64,000 nucleotides of DNA from contig NC_092699.1 of the NCBI RefSeq assembly GCF_964275005.1, forward strand, positions 21,810,333 to 21,874,332, written 5' to 3'. A program made the translations under genes and the position numbers. Each line of letters begins with the position of its first letter. Position 1 is the stretch's first letter. Source of the stretch: Diadema setosum (Eukaryota; Echinodermata; Echinoidea; Diadematoida; Diadematidae). The notes under the pieces are model-generated. The model was not told the DNA's origin. It made no database searches and saw nothing but the letters and a program-made list of their open reading frames with translations. Positions 34,354 to 45,551 of this stretch are shown here, one piece after another.

Positions 34354-35079
34354 AAAAACGACAACCCCTGACTCAATTACCGCCAGAATACTACACTGAA
34401 CAATGTGATGAAAACAAGTAGCCTATAATATATTTTTAGCAGAACAAAAGGAAAGAAAATGTTTCAATTACCCTATAACAATTAAGAATTCGGTTGGCCC
34501 GTCCGAGGCATGCAAGCGCAAGTTGGGTGCGTGCGTCGTTGTATTTATATTGATTTATGATGATGATAATGATGATGATCATGAAATGTCATTGCTATTG
34601 CTGTAGTATTATGTCAGTTAAATGCATTTTCCGTATTTTCCCTTTACTCTGATGCAATTTTTATAGTTATTTTTTTTATAGATGTTATTACATTTTTGAA
34701 TAAACGGAAAACTACTTTGAATTTTAAGGCTTTGATGTGGGTCGATTCAGCTATTCTATTTCTTTATTCATTTCTTATTCATTTATTATCTCATTTATTT
34801 AGTCATAATTTTCGCTGCAGTTTGTGCACAAAACAGATTTTATGTTATGCAGTATTGTGTTCTACGTGTGTTCCGTACCTCTAGTTAAAAAGAAAAAAAA
34901 ATGTAACAATCAAGGCATAATGTTGAGAGGCCTTTGTCCAAAGCAAACGATTTTCTTATTGATAACGGTCTCTCCCACTTGCATACTTCACGTATTATTT
35001 CACATGATTATGTATTTGTCATGTGAAATTTTGTTTGCGTTTTCATGATTTCACTAGAAAATTAATTAAAATGCAACTA

Positions 35080-35925
35080 TGTAATTAAATGCAAATCCCA
35101 AATCAAATGCAGGTGTATGAAATCACAATTCATTTGCCTTTAAAGACAACTCTAGAAATAATAAAAAAATCGCTGTATTCAAACGCAAGAGCGTTGCAGA
35201 GATGTACGGTTTTCATACAAAACTATAGAAACTGCGTTTATAAGCATCCCTGAACATATACGAAAGTCCGTTATTGTTGAAAAGACCTGCATTGTTTTTG
35301 TTTTATTTACTAATTACTACTATAAAAACTGCGTTTAAAACCATCTCTGAACATCTGTATATACGGAAGTGCGTTATTGTTGAAAAGACTTGCATTGTTT
35401 TTTTTTAAATCAAAATAAATGCAAGTCCATCAAATCACACGAAACGCTGTACTAGTATTTCAACGGAAGAGCACAGCCGCCAGAGAAGACTTGCGATTTT
35501 GTACGAAACTATAGAAACTGCGTTTAAACGCATCTCTAAACATCAACGGAAGTGCGTTATTGTTGAAAAAAACTTGTATTAATTGTTTTTTTTATTTCGT
35601 ACGCAAAATTAAAAATCAAGATCCATTCTGAAAATCAAATGCAAGTCCATCAAATCACACGGAACGTCAAGGCTTGCGTTTGGATTCATATACGAAACTA
35701 TAAAATTGTAGGAAACTCAGTTAAACTCAATTGCGTTCAAACGCAACTGTCCATATTATGCAAGTCCATCAAACCACACGCAACGCTGTATTTAAAACGC
35801 AAAAGCGTTGCAGAATCTCGGACTTGCAGTTTTTGTACAAAACTAATAAAAGTCTATGCGGAAGTGCGTTATATATTGTTGAAAAGACTTGCATTATTTT
35901 TTATTTTATTTCGTAATGGCTACAG
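35080..35925. repeat. Degenerate tandem array inside FB1 (units roughly 100-220 bp)
   Basis: Recurrent blocks are GCAAGTCCATCAAATCACAC (near 35421, 35641 and 35759, with a diverged one near 35106), AACGCAARAGCGTTGCAGA (near 35182 and 35798) and GAAGTGCGTTATTGTTGAAA (near 35265, 35366, 35549 and 35860). AACGCAAGAGCGTT is itself a short palindrome. Open frames here follow the repeat and are not genes. Confidence 0.75.
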
Positions 35926-36462
35926 GAACTTTCGCCGTGACCGAACTTAATCTGCACTAGCACGGGAAAGAAACCTCAACATTTACACATTTCAAACTAC
36001 CGAAACGCATGCTGCTTCCTGAAATGTCAATAAAGAAAAGGTAGCAAGTTATTGTTACAGTTCGCTATGCCGAAGGTTTAAATCTCAGTCCAAAGTTATT
36101 AGTCCGACAATGGAAAGATGTTTGTTTTTACGAACTAGTAATCCGAAAGTTGTCGTTTTCAGATTAACAAACTTGACTTTTGTTTTTTTATTTCAGACGG
36201 GCCTGCACCGTACAGCGCGGTTAAATGTTGCGAATCGGAGCGCGAGAACAATTCATTTTCCGAGTATGGCAATATATAGAAATTTATAAGCAAAACAAAT
36301 ATGGCGACTTAAGGAAGGAAAATCACAAATATTATTTCAACTCAGTCGGCACTGAAAAATTATCTCGACAGAATCATACGAATTCACGCGCATATCTTCG
36401 CAGCAACGCAATGAATATAAATCGCAATGGTATATACTTGCAGTTTGGGGAATTTGTGTTTG

Positions 36463-36889
36463 ATTTTTCAAATCAAGTTAAAACGTATAGTGTCTAGAAA
36501 CGGGCACAGGTTTCCGATCTCGTTCTCTCAAAATCTCTCTAGAGATTTTGGGATTGTACGTTGTCATCACTAATCCACGCGAGATTTATGCATGAACTAA
36601 AACATTATTGTTGCTAATGTCAGTATAGGCATGTTTTGGCGGCAAAAGGAAGGAGAAAGATTTTTCAAATCAAGTTTAAAACGTAAAGTGTCTACTGAAA
36701 CGGGCACAGGTTTCCGATCCCGTTCTATTTTCTATTAATTAATAAATTCTATGGATTCTATTAATTAATTCTATGGAATTGTACGTTGTCGTCACTAATC
36801 CACGCGAGATTTATGCATGAACTAAAACATTATTGTTGCTAATGTCGGTATAGCCATGTTTTGGCGGCAAAAGGAAGGGGAGAGATTTG
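36463..36889. repeat. Direct duplication of about 200 bp inside FB1
   Basis: Two adjacent copies (36463-36658 and 36659-36889) share TTTTCAAATCAAGTT, GAAACGGGCACAGGTTTCCG, CACTAATCCACGCGAGATTT and GCCATGTTTTGGCGGC-like blocks. The second carries an AT-rich expansion (TTAATTAATAAATTC). Confidence 0.85.
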
Positions 36890-37390
36890 AATAGCGATCC
36901 GCATTAGGCATCGTGGAAATTGTCCCCACTGACATACATAACGCAGCCGGTTCGCCGTGGAGGGGGGACTATATCACGAGTATTTATACTGTTGGAATAA
37001 TCCCCACCTCCATTCAAAACACGCACAATTCCACCTCCCTGGTTCGTCGTTGTGTGGGGACTATATCACGAGCATAACAGAGGGGGAGTGGCTACTCTAT
37101 GGTCGTGAAATTGTCCCCACCACGTGTAATTCGCACGCAGTTTCCCATAGAGTGGGGACTATATCACGACCATATAATAGAGGGAGATACACGGAGATAC
37201 GCAGTACTGTATGAAGAGTGTGTGTGTCACTTTAGTGTGTGTTGTCTCACGGCTATGACCAATCATGACGTCAGTTGCGTCAAAATCCGCAAGACTTACG
37301 CAATACGTGCTACACTCTCAACTAGGTAGGTACTAGGTGGAATTGTAATAGTCCCCAACGGAGAGGTGGGGACTATATCACGATTATGCC

Positions 37391-37499
37391 ATGAAATGAA
37401 ATGAAATGAAATGAAATGAAGTGAAATGAAATTAAATGAAATTATTTACCAAATAACAAACATCGTCATCATATATAGTCTAAACAGTAAATAGTTTAA
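37391..37499. repeat. (AAATG)n microsatellite, right part, and short unique spacer
   Basis: A slightly degenerate continuation of the array at 33497-33569, ending near 37445. About 55 bp of unique AT-rich DNA separates it from the next foldback element. Confidence 0.8.
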
Positions 37500-39379
37500 T
37501 AGTGGAGCGGCATAGCCGAACAATTGTGCATTTTGTGATAAAAGCACCAAATTTCGTACACAGGTTGACAATCACGTTCAGATTAAATTTAGATATTGGG
37601 CCATCGTAAATAGCGCCCTCAACGTCCATGGCAGCCATTTTTCAAAATGGCTGCCATAAATGCCATGTTTTCGTAAAATTTGCTAATTTTAGGAGAGAAA
37701 AGTAAACAAGATATTGGTTACAAATGGGAAATTACATTCAAAATAAATCTAGATATCGAGCCATCGGAAATAGCGCCCTCAACGCCCATGGCAGCCATTT
37801 TTCAAAATGGCCGCCGTAAATGTCATTTTTTTCAAAACATTTGCTAACTTCAGAAGGGAAAGCCAGTAAGATTTTGCAAACAAGTGGGAAATTACATTCA
37901 AAATGAATTTAAATATTTTGCCATTGTTAATTGCGCCCTCAACGTCCATGACAGCCATCTTTTAAAATGGCTGTCTAATGTGCCACTTCTTCGATGATTT
38001 TGCAAATTTCAGAAGGGAAAAGTTAATAAGATTTTGCCCATAAATGTTAATTACATTCAAAATAAATCTAGATATTGGGCCATCGGAAATTACGCCCTCA
38101 ACGGCCATGGTAGCCATTTTTTTCAAAATGGGCGCCATAAATGCCATTTTTTGTTAAAATATGCAAATTTCAGAAGGAAAAGCCAATTTTTTTTTCTCTT
38201 TTGTGCAAACAAGCGGGAAATTACATCCAAAGTAAATCCAGATATTTGGAAATTGAAAATTGCGCCCTCAATGGCTATGGCAGCCATTTTTTTTTTAAAT
38301 GGTCACCATAAGTGCCACTTTTTCATTAAAAAAAATGCTAATTTCAAAAGGAAAAGTCAATGAAATTCTGGTTATAAATGGGAAGTGACATTTAAAATAA
38401 ATCTCGATATTGGGCCATTGGAAATTGCGCCCTCAACGGTCATGACAGCCTTTTTTCAAAATGGCCGCCATAAATGTTATATTTTCGAAAAGATTTACTA
38501 AAATCAGAAGGGAAAGCCAACGAGATTTTGCAAACAGGTGGGAAATTACATTCAAAAGTAAACTTATTGGGCCATTGCAAATTGCCCCCTCAATGGCCAT
38601 TCCAGCCATTTTTCAAAATGGCCACCATGAATGTCTTTTTTTCGTAAAGTGTTGCAGACGTCAATCAGAATTTCCACAAAGGTGGAAAATTACATTCAAA
38701 CTGAATTTGATAATAGGCCATCCAAAAGTGCACCCTCAACAGCCATAGCAGCCACTAAGTTTCAAACAGCTGCCATGGATGCCCCCCCCCCCACCATTTT
38801 TTTTCCCAAAAATTTGCTGATGTCAGAAGGAAAAGTCAATAAGACTTTGCAAACAAGTTGAAAATTCTGCTCAAAAATAAATTTAAGTATAAGGTCTTCT
38901 TAGAAGGCGGCCTCAAGGGCCATGCTGACCGCCATGGATGTCTGCTTATTTTTTATTTTCTTTTTTTTTTTTTTGTTGGAACGATTTGCTAATTTCAGAG
39001 AGAAAATCAATGAAATTTGCACATATGTTGAAAATCATATTCAAAGAAAATAATATATGAGGCCATTACAAATGGCACCATCAACGACCATGGCAGCCAT
39101 TTTCCAAATGGCCACTATAAATGCTATTTATTTTTTGAAAATATGATAATGCCAGAAGACAATACAATTTCTTGTGGAAATTGACAAAAGATATTCAAAT
39201 AAATTCAAGTTTGAATTTGAATTAGAATTTGAAATAAAGATATTGAGCCACCATTTAAACATCGTCCCCAACGGCTATGGCAGCTCTTTGTCAAAATGGC
39301 TTCCACACACTCCTTTTTTTTTTTTTATTTGCCTATTCCAGAAGGAGAAAGCAATAGAATACTGCTAAAGAGCAATTAT

Positions 39380-40040
39380 GTCTAATGCAATCTGGTGTTC
39401 CAAGAAATTTAAATTAAAAAAAAGGTTTCATTGATGGGTTAGTTCTAAATTCATGTTTTCAGTTTAGTTCTAATTGCAGTATTTCGCGTGTGACGGCTAA
39501 CAGTATGGATATCAAATGTATGTGTTTTTATGGAAGCATAGCATAAAGTAAATTAACTTTTTTCGTAAAATGAAAGGCCATTAAGAATGTCTTAAGAATG
39601 TTTAGGAAGTTACATTTTAGAATAGATACACGTCATATAGTCCCATATATTCAATGATATGGTGTTACTGTCAAAGTTGATACATGGCGCCATTATCCCT
39701 GGATATTCATATTACTCTTTTTCGGAAATTTTTCATGTTTACCACCTAAAATATGCATTCATCATTGGTGAGATATAATCGCTAAGCATTTGCCTTGTTT
39801 ATTTTAGTTGTTCCTCAAATGATTTCTTTAACACCTTATTTCAGATTACACAATGCCTCTGTGAGTATTCTACTGTCTTCTCCTTCTAAAGTTAAGCAAA
39901 TTTTCAAAAAAAGAAAAGAAAAAGAAGAGTGTATTGTAGCCATTTTGGCAAATAGCTGAAATAGTCATTGAGAACACAGCTTATGATGGCTCAATGTTTA
40001 AACTTCTTTGTATGTAATTGTCAACTTGAGCAAAAAATGT
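39380..40040. other. Central spacer of FB2
   Basis: Unique AT-rich sequence between the two arms, with no ORF and no recognisable transposase. It holds one A-rich tract near 39906-39930. Confidence 0.6.
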
Positions 40041-40340
40041 TTATTGCCTTCTTCCGGCATTAGGACATCTTCATAAAAGAAAAATGGCATCTATGACAGC
40101 CATTTTGGAAAATGGCTGCAATTACCGTTATTAGCATTTTTTTCTTCTTGAAGATTTGCGATGGAACAATTTCTAGAGTTAGTGCAACCTGGATATTATA
40201 TTGTTTGATTTTAAACATGATTTTCAATTTATGTACACATTTGTTGACTTTTCTTTCTGAACTTACCATTTTTTAAAACAAAATGATTATGACAATTGCA
40301 GCCATTTTGGAATATGGCGGCAATGGCCGTTGAGGGCAGT

Positions 40341-40475
40341 ATTATAATAATCTAATACAAATATTTATTATAATAATCTAATACAAATATTTATTATAAT
40401 AATCTAATACAAATATTTATTATAATAATCTAATACAAATATTTATTATAATAATCTAATACAAATATTTATTTC
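40341..40475. repeat. 26-bp tandem repeat inside FB2, five copies
   Basis: The unit is based on ATAATAATCTAATACAAATA plus TTTATT, with a 26-bp period and near-identical copies. There are no spacers, so it is a minisatellite and not a CRISPR array. Confidence 0.9.
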
Positions 40476-41791
40476 AAACATGATTTTCAAATTGTGTGCA
40501 AAATCTTATTTTTCCTTTTGTGAAATCAGGAAATAAAAAATAATGGAATCCATGGTGGCCATTTTGAAAAATGGCTGCAATGGCCATTGAGGGCGCTATT
40601 TACAATAATGTAATACATTGTGGAATTAGTAAATTCAGAGAAAAAATTTCATTTATGGCGACCATTTTGAAAAAATGGCTGCCATGACCATTGGGGGCAC
40701 AATTTGCGATGGCCCAATATCTAAATTTATTCTAAATGTTATATTCCACTCGTTTGCAAAATCTTATTGATTTTCCCTTCTGAAATTTATAAAATCTTAC
40801 GGAAACTGGCATTCATGGCTGCCATTTTGAAAAAAAATGGCTGCCATGGCCGTTGAGGGCGCAATTTGCGATGGCCCAATATCTAAATTTATTTTGAATG
40901 TTATTACCCACTCGTTTGCAAAATCTTATTGATTTTCCCTTCTGAAATTTTTAACATTTTACGAAAACTGGCATTTATGGCGGCCATTTTAAAAATCCCT
41001 GTCATCGCCGTTGAGGGCGCAATTTGCGATGGCCCAATATCTGAATTTACTTTGAATGCTATTTCTGACACATTTGCAAAATCTTATTGATTTTCCCTTC
41101 TGAAATTTGTAAATTTTTACAAAAAATGGCATTTATGGCGGCCATTTTGAAAAAAAAAATGGCTGCTATGGCAGTTGAGGGCGCTATTTACGATGGCCCA
41201 ATATCTGAACTTATTTTGAATGTTATTTTCCACTCGTTTGCAAAATCTTACTGGTTTTCCATTCTGATTTTTTGATTTTTTTTTTGTGAAAAATGGCATT
41301 CATGGCGGCCATTTTGAAAAAAATGGCTGTTATGGCCGCTGAGGGCGCTATTTACGATGGCCCAATATCTGAACTTATTTTGAATGTTATTTCCCACTCA
41401 TTTGCAAAATCTTACTGGTTTTCCCTTCTGAAATTTTTCATTTTTTTTTGCGAATGATGGCATTTATGGCGGCCATTTTGAAAATGGCTGCCATTTCCGT
41501 TGAGGGGGCAATTTGCTGTGGCCCAATATTTAAATCTATTTTAAATGTTATTTCCCACTCGTTTGCAAATCCTTATTGATTTTTCCTCCTGAAATTTGTA
41601 AATTTTTACGAAAAATGGCATTTATGGCGGCCATTTTGAAAAATGGCTGCCATGGCCACTGAGGGCGCTATTGATGATGGCCCAATATCTGAATTTATTT
41701 CAAATGTCATTGTCAACATGTGTGCGAAATTTGGTGCTTTTATCATAAAATGCACAATTCCTCTAATTTTTCAAGCTATGCCGCTCCACTA

Positions 41792-44040
41792 TAAAGTACA
41801 ATTTGGGCAAAAAAAAAAGAAAAAAAAGAACCAGTAGTGTGCAGGCTAGTCGAGGCCAGTCCTGTCAGTGATATAGATTGTATAACGTATTTACAATATT
41901 CACAGAAGCAATGTTATTATGTACATAATGTACAGGTTTTCATATCCAGGGGACCATAAACATACATTATTAAAATGGTCATAACATGAGAGCAATATAC
42001 ATTTTTCTCCACATCGAACAAGTTCTAGGCCACTATGTTTACCAGTATGCTCTATTCAGAAGCATCGGATGTTTATAATCTTCATGCCCTGCAATATCAA
42101 CACTTTGTATACGATTTACACAAGGGGCATAATTATTTTATGCAATATTACGATATGATGCAGCATACCAGATGCAAAAAGCACTCCATGCTAAGACTCT
42201 CTACAAAACAACCTGCCATCATTATACACATTCTATTAACTTCCTTTGTAGAAGATTTTGAACTCGTCTGCCACAAAGTATTCGAGAGGCAAGAACAAGG
42301 CGTTCTTTAATGTCATTTATAAAATGTTAGATTTCATTTGTTGACAAAGGTTGATGATAAAGTATAAGTTTATTATGAACTATATTTTGTATTTTCTTTT
42401 TGTTGGATCTACAGATGGCGTATTTGAGACTCATTCTTCTTATAATCATATTGTAGTTCTATATATATAAAGGCTCTACATGTATGTCCTTCTTGTTGTT
42501 GTTTTTTTTTTCTCCCAAGGTAAGATTATTGAAGAACAGTTCCCGACTAGCGCTGCAGCTAACTTTTGATTCTCCTTTTGACAACGTTTTTCGTATATTA
42601 TGTATACGTTTTTATAATAGTATATGCACGTATTTCTATACCTGCACACAAATCTTTCATATCAAATGCAAAAAAAAAGTACATTATGTATTAACATTCT
42701 CAGAATATTTGTTGTTAATAAACTCAACTCAAACTGAAATTGGCTCCACAATATCTAAAAAATAATACAAAGGCCTATAATAATGACATGTGGTGTTGCT
42801 CTGATGAATCATAACAGCTGTACATATAAAGCTGATATGATTTAAACCATCGTGCAACAGGCGAATCTATTTGGATGTCCTATCTAATCATTTGTCTTAT
42901 GATTTTGAAATCCAATTGTATTTGTATGTAAAAAAAAAAAACATTAATTCTTGTACGAATGATGCTCAATAATTCGGATCAAAAAGAAAACATTTTGCCT
43001 ACAGAAATGTGTTATGAATAGGCATGATGTTCCCGTTTCCAACTTTTTCATGCGTGAATTATTGATTATTAATTTATTTTTCGTATAACACTCGAGAGAG
43101 CTCTGACGAGTTTACACTCATTATTAATGATACCTTTTTTGTGTGTTAAACTACCATACTAATAATAAGCAGATATGAAACTGGAACCATTAGTGGCAGG
43201 TGTAAATAAAGATTGCTGTCCTGAAGGGGAAATAATGATTAATTACCATTTAACCCTCGCGTGCGGGGAAAATAGCGCCCGAAGATACATGCATCACACA
43301 TTCATGGCCGTAAGAAAGCATGCCCAGAAAGTACTGGGGGGGGGGGGGACGCCCCTTCTCTCCCCCTTCTCCCCTTCTAGGAGTCGCCGCCTATATGCTC
43401 GTGAGATAATATGCTGGGGAAAAAAAGGAGAAGAGGATTGAAACACAGTATAGTATACTCACAGGTATAGTTACCATTTCGGAAGTCCTTATTTTCTATA
43501 AATACTGTTTCATCATCACTTCATTTGTACGTAGGAACCTACATAATTGTACGGCGGTCAAGTTCAATATCAGAATGTGGTGTATTCAAATCAATATGAG
43601 ACGTACAGTGGATCATCAAATTTCTCTGACCAGTTGAGCTATTTTAACCCTTTAAAATTAATCATTGGTGAAGTGGATCTTGGGACTGTGGTCACAGATG
43701 TTAACTTCGTTATAGTAAAGTTGTGAACATCATCCATTATTCAACAAATTCTTACCATCATCCATTATTCAAGAAATTCTTAATACATAGACTTACATAA
43801 ACATGTCAACTTTTGGGTTTCGGAAAACAAGACAAAACAAAACAAAATAAAACAAAAGAGTGCAGATACAAAGAAGCTATACAGGAAAAGAAAACCATAC
43901 AGAAATAGATTTCTCTGAAATTTCTCATTTTTTCTATTCTTTCTGCAGAAGTGTGCAGAAATGATGAATTAGGTAAACCTAAGGTTTGATATTTTAGTTT
44001 TATTCTCGGCGATAAAGTATTCAGAGATTATAGTATTCGT
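41792..44040. other. Intergenic, no gene seen
   Basis: AT-rich. It holds an AAACA-type tract near 43826-43857, a poly-G tract near 43338-43347 and a short local duplication near 43730-43790 (CATCATCCATTATTCAA). The open frames at 42035-42310 and 42484-42765 have no support. Confidence 0.45.
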
Positions 44041-44059
44041 CGTAATCAGGCTCTAAGGA

Positions 44060-44412
44060 ACGTGTCCAATGACGTCGCCGAATGACGTCAAACGGCGCTC
44101 TGAAGAAAAATAAAATGTTGATGTTCCTTATCCACCATGTGCTGAGTGGCCAGTTGAGAGTGCGCGCGACTCACTGTACTGTGGAGAAGACCTACCCGCG
44201 AATCTACTGTTTTCCCGCGGTGATCGACACGCAACGCACGATAGCTCTCCTATCGCTGGCAGCTAGCTGTACGTACAGAAGTTTAGTCAGTGAGTTTAGT
44301 ATACTAAAGTACGCAAAAACCATAATACACGTTACGAATAACCTGCGCGTTCTCGCAAAGCAGCGGTCGAAAGATCGAAAAGAATCATCACAAGTGGTGT
44401 GGAAATTGCCGC
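44060..44412 (+). promoter_or_regulatory. Candidate promoter/first exon with paired CRE motifs
   Basis: Two TGACGTC motifs occur 15 bp apart (about 44069 and 44084), preceded by CCAAT. The segment is CpG-rich and ends at a strong donor, GCCGCT|GTAAGTAAG, at 44413. It could be an upstream non-coding first exon of GMPS or an unannotated RNA. No protein-level support was found for the frame across it. Confidence 0.3.
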
Positions 44413-45400
44413 TGTAAGTAAGGTATGCATACCGTATGCTTTGACAAGAAGTCTTTTGACGAAATCTAGAACTGTTGTTGTCAGCACAAACCATTTGTCA
44501 GGCATTTGTTTTATCTTCTGATTGTATTAATACTGCGGAACTGGTGTTGCATGTTGAGTGTTATAGTGCTCTGGTTTGATGTGTGGTCCCACATATGGGA
44601 TTCCACGTTGGAAAACATGATTTTTTTTTTTTTTCCGCCGGTTCTTTTATTTGTTTAAAACTTGTGGCAAATGTGCATGTGCTTCATGTATCAACACTCA
44701 ATAGGCGTCTAAGCCATAGACCTAGCCCTAGCTAGGGAACATCTATAATGACAGACAAATTAAAAGTAGTGTAAAATTAGTAGGGCTAGATCTAGTTTTC
44801 TAGACACTAAGTTGTAGACAGCTCGACAGTCTATTCAGAGCCTGAATGAGAGAGGATAGACAGATCTAATATTAAATACTACTAGATCTAGGCTAGTCTA
44901 CTCTAGATCTAGTCTAGGTCAACATAGCCCGACCAGACACTGTTACGCTATGCGAAAACAGCGTCTGACGCGCACGGCATGCAGCCTCGAAGTGAGGAAC
45001 CTCAACACAACTACAAAACTTAGGAATAGGAACATGTATACTTTTCTCCTTTAAACAGAATACTTTACTCACGTTAAATGCATGTTTCTATTACAGAAGA
45101 ATAGTTCGCCACACTGGGTCCATGGAGACCACTTGCGATAAGTCCGTGGAAAAAATAAATGACACTTTCTGGTGCAATTCCTGACCGTCGGGCTTCGTCG
45201 TTGCAGGATTCAAAATGGCGCCTTGACTTATGCGCATGCGTGACCGGATGTGCTCCAGAGCGAGCGCGTGTGCGTTGAAAGTGTCGAACAAACCTTGGCG
45301 TCTGCTACACAATAACCGTGGTATGGAGCTCAATGTTCCTCGCCCGACCAGACGCCAGCCGCCGCCAAGCCCAGTACAGTTTATAGCTGTATACTAGTAA
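44413..45400. other. CTAG-rich and CpG-rich stretch with an NRF1-like site
   Basis: CTAGATCTAG-type words cluster at 44700-44930. A TGCGCATGCGT palindrome (about 45232-45242) matches the NRF1 consensus and adjoins AAAATGGCGCC, a YY1-like word. These suggest promoter activity, possibly on either strand. No exon with support is seen. Confidence 0.35.
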
Positions 45401-45526
45401 CCGTGCGTACGCTGCTTGAGTGTAGCAGCACGGTCGACAGCGCGACCTTTTGAAAGGGCATTCACATCACGTGACCACCCGATATCTAAGCTTGGCCTGG
45501 CGTGAAAGATTGTGTACAGTGTGGAC

Positions 45527-45551
45527 ATGCTGGATATGATGATCAATTTCG
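45527..45551 (+). CDS. GMPS: Alternative first coding exon of GMPS (candidate)
   Basis: The short frame MLDMMINF ends in phase 1 at the near-consensus donor TTTCG|GTAAGT. Joined to the acceptor at 48888 it stays in frame with the GMPS exon (…NF-DSIMNGDL). A CACGTG E-box lies about 55 bp upstream (near 45472), which suits a MYC/USF-regulated nucleotide-synthesis gene. It competes with the exon at 47057, and transcript data would decide. The in-frame joining could be chance (about one in three). Confidence 0.35.

Larger units (their letters stand above)
33570..37390. mobile_element. Foldback element 1 (FB1), 3.8 kb, with GTGATATAGTCCCCAC motifs
   Basis: The left end GGCATAATCGTGATATAGTC and the right end GACTATATCACGATTATGCC are exact complements. 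Inverted arms of about 500 bp occupy 33570-34075 and 36893-37390. Each arm carries four copies of the GTGATATAGTCCCC word (near 33581, 33819, 33914 and 33993; mirrored near 36966, 37057, 37152 and 37367). Each copy is followed by a partial inverse such as GTGGGGACAATTTC, so each arm also folds into small hairpins. The interior (34076-36892) has no credible reading frame. It holds a GA-rich tract, a degenerate tandem array and a 200-bp duplication, listed separately. (AAATG)n flanks both sides in the same orientation. It is presumably non-autonomous; the superfamily is unknown. Confidence 0.75.
37500..41791. mobile_element. Foldback element 2 (FB2), 4.3 kb, arms made of ~160-bp repeats
   Basis: The left end TAGTGGAGCGGCATAGC and the right end GCTATGCCGCTCCACTA are exact complements. 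The next 60 bp also pair (TTTTGTGATAAAAGCACC against GGTGCTTTTATCATAAAA). Each arm is a tandem series of about 160-bp units. About 11 lie in the left arm with GCGCCCTCAACG (near 37613, 37772, 37931, 38091, 38260, 38425, 38583, 38730, 38908, 39073 and 39260). About 9 lie in the right arm with CGTTGAGGGCGC (near 40330 to 41660). Each unit holds a GCCATTTT-AAAATGGC pair that can form a hairpin, plus GATATTGGGCCATCG and GAAGGGAAAAG blocks. Units near the outside are better conserved than those near the centre. A TAA trinucleotide on both flanks may be the target duplication. No coding capacity; superfamily unknown. Confidence 0.85.

Noticed and set aside
40341-40475. Regular short repeats resembling a CRISPR array
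   Set aside because: 26-bp units are contiguous without spacers, in a eukaryotic foldback element; it is a minisatellite.
42035-42310. 91-codon frame in intergenic DNA
   Set aside because: No similarity, no splice sites, and composition like the flanking DNA.
44082-44417. 111-codon plus-strand frame near a promoter-like region
   Set aside because: No recognisable domain. Its frame does not join in phase to the GMPS exon, so at most it overlaps a 5' UTR exon.
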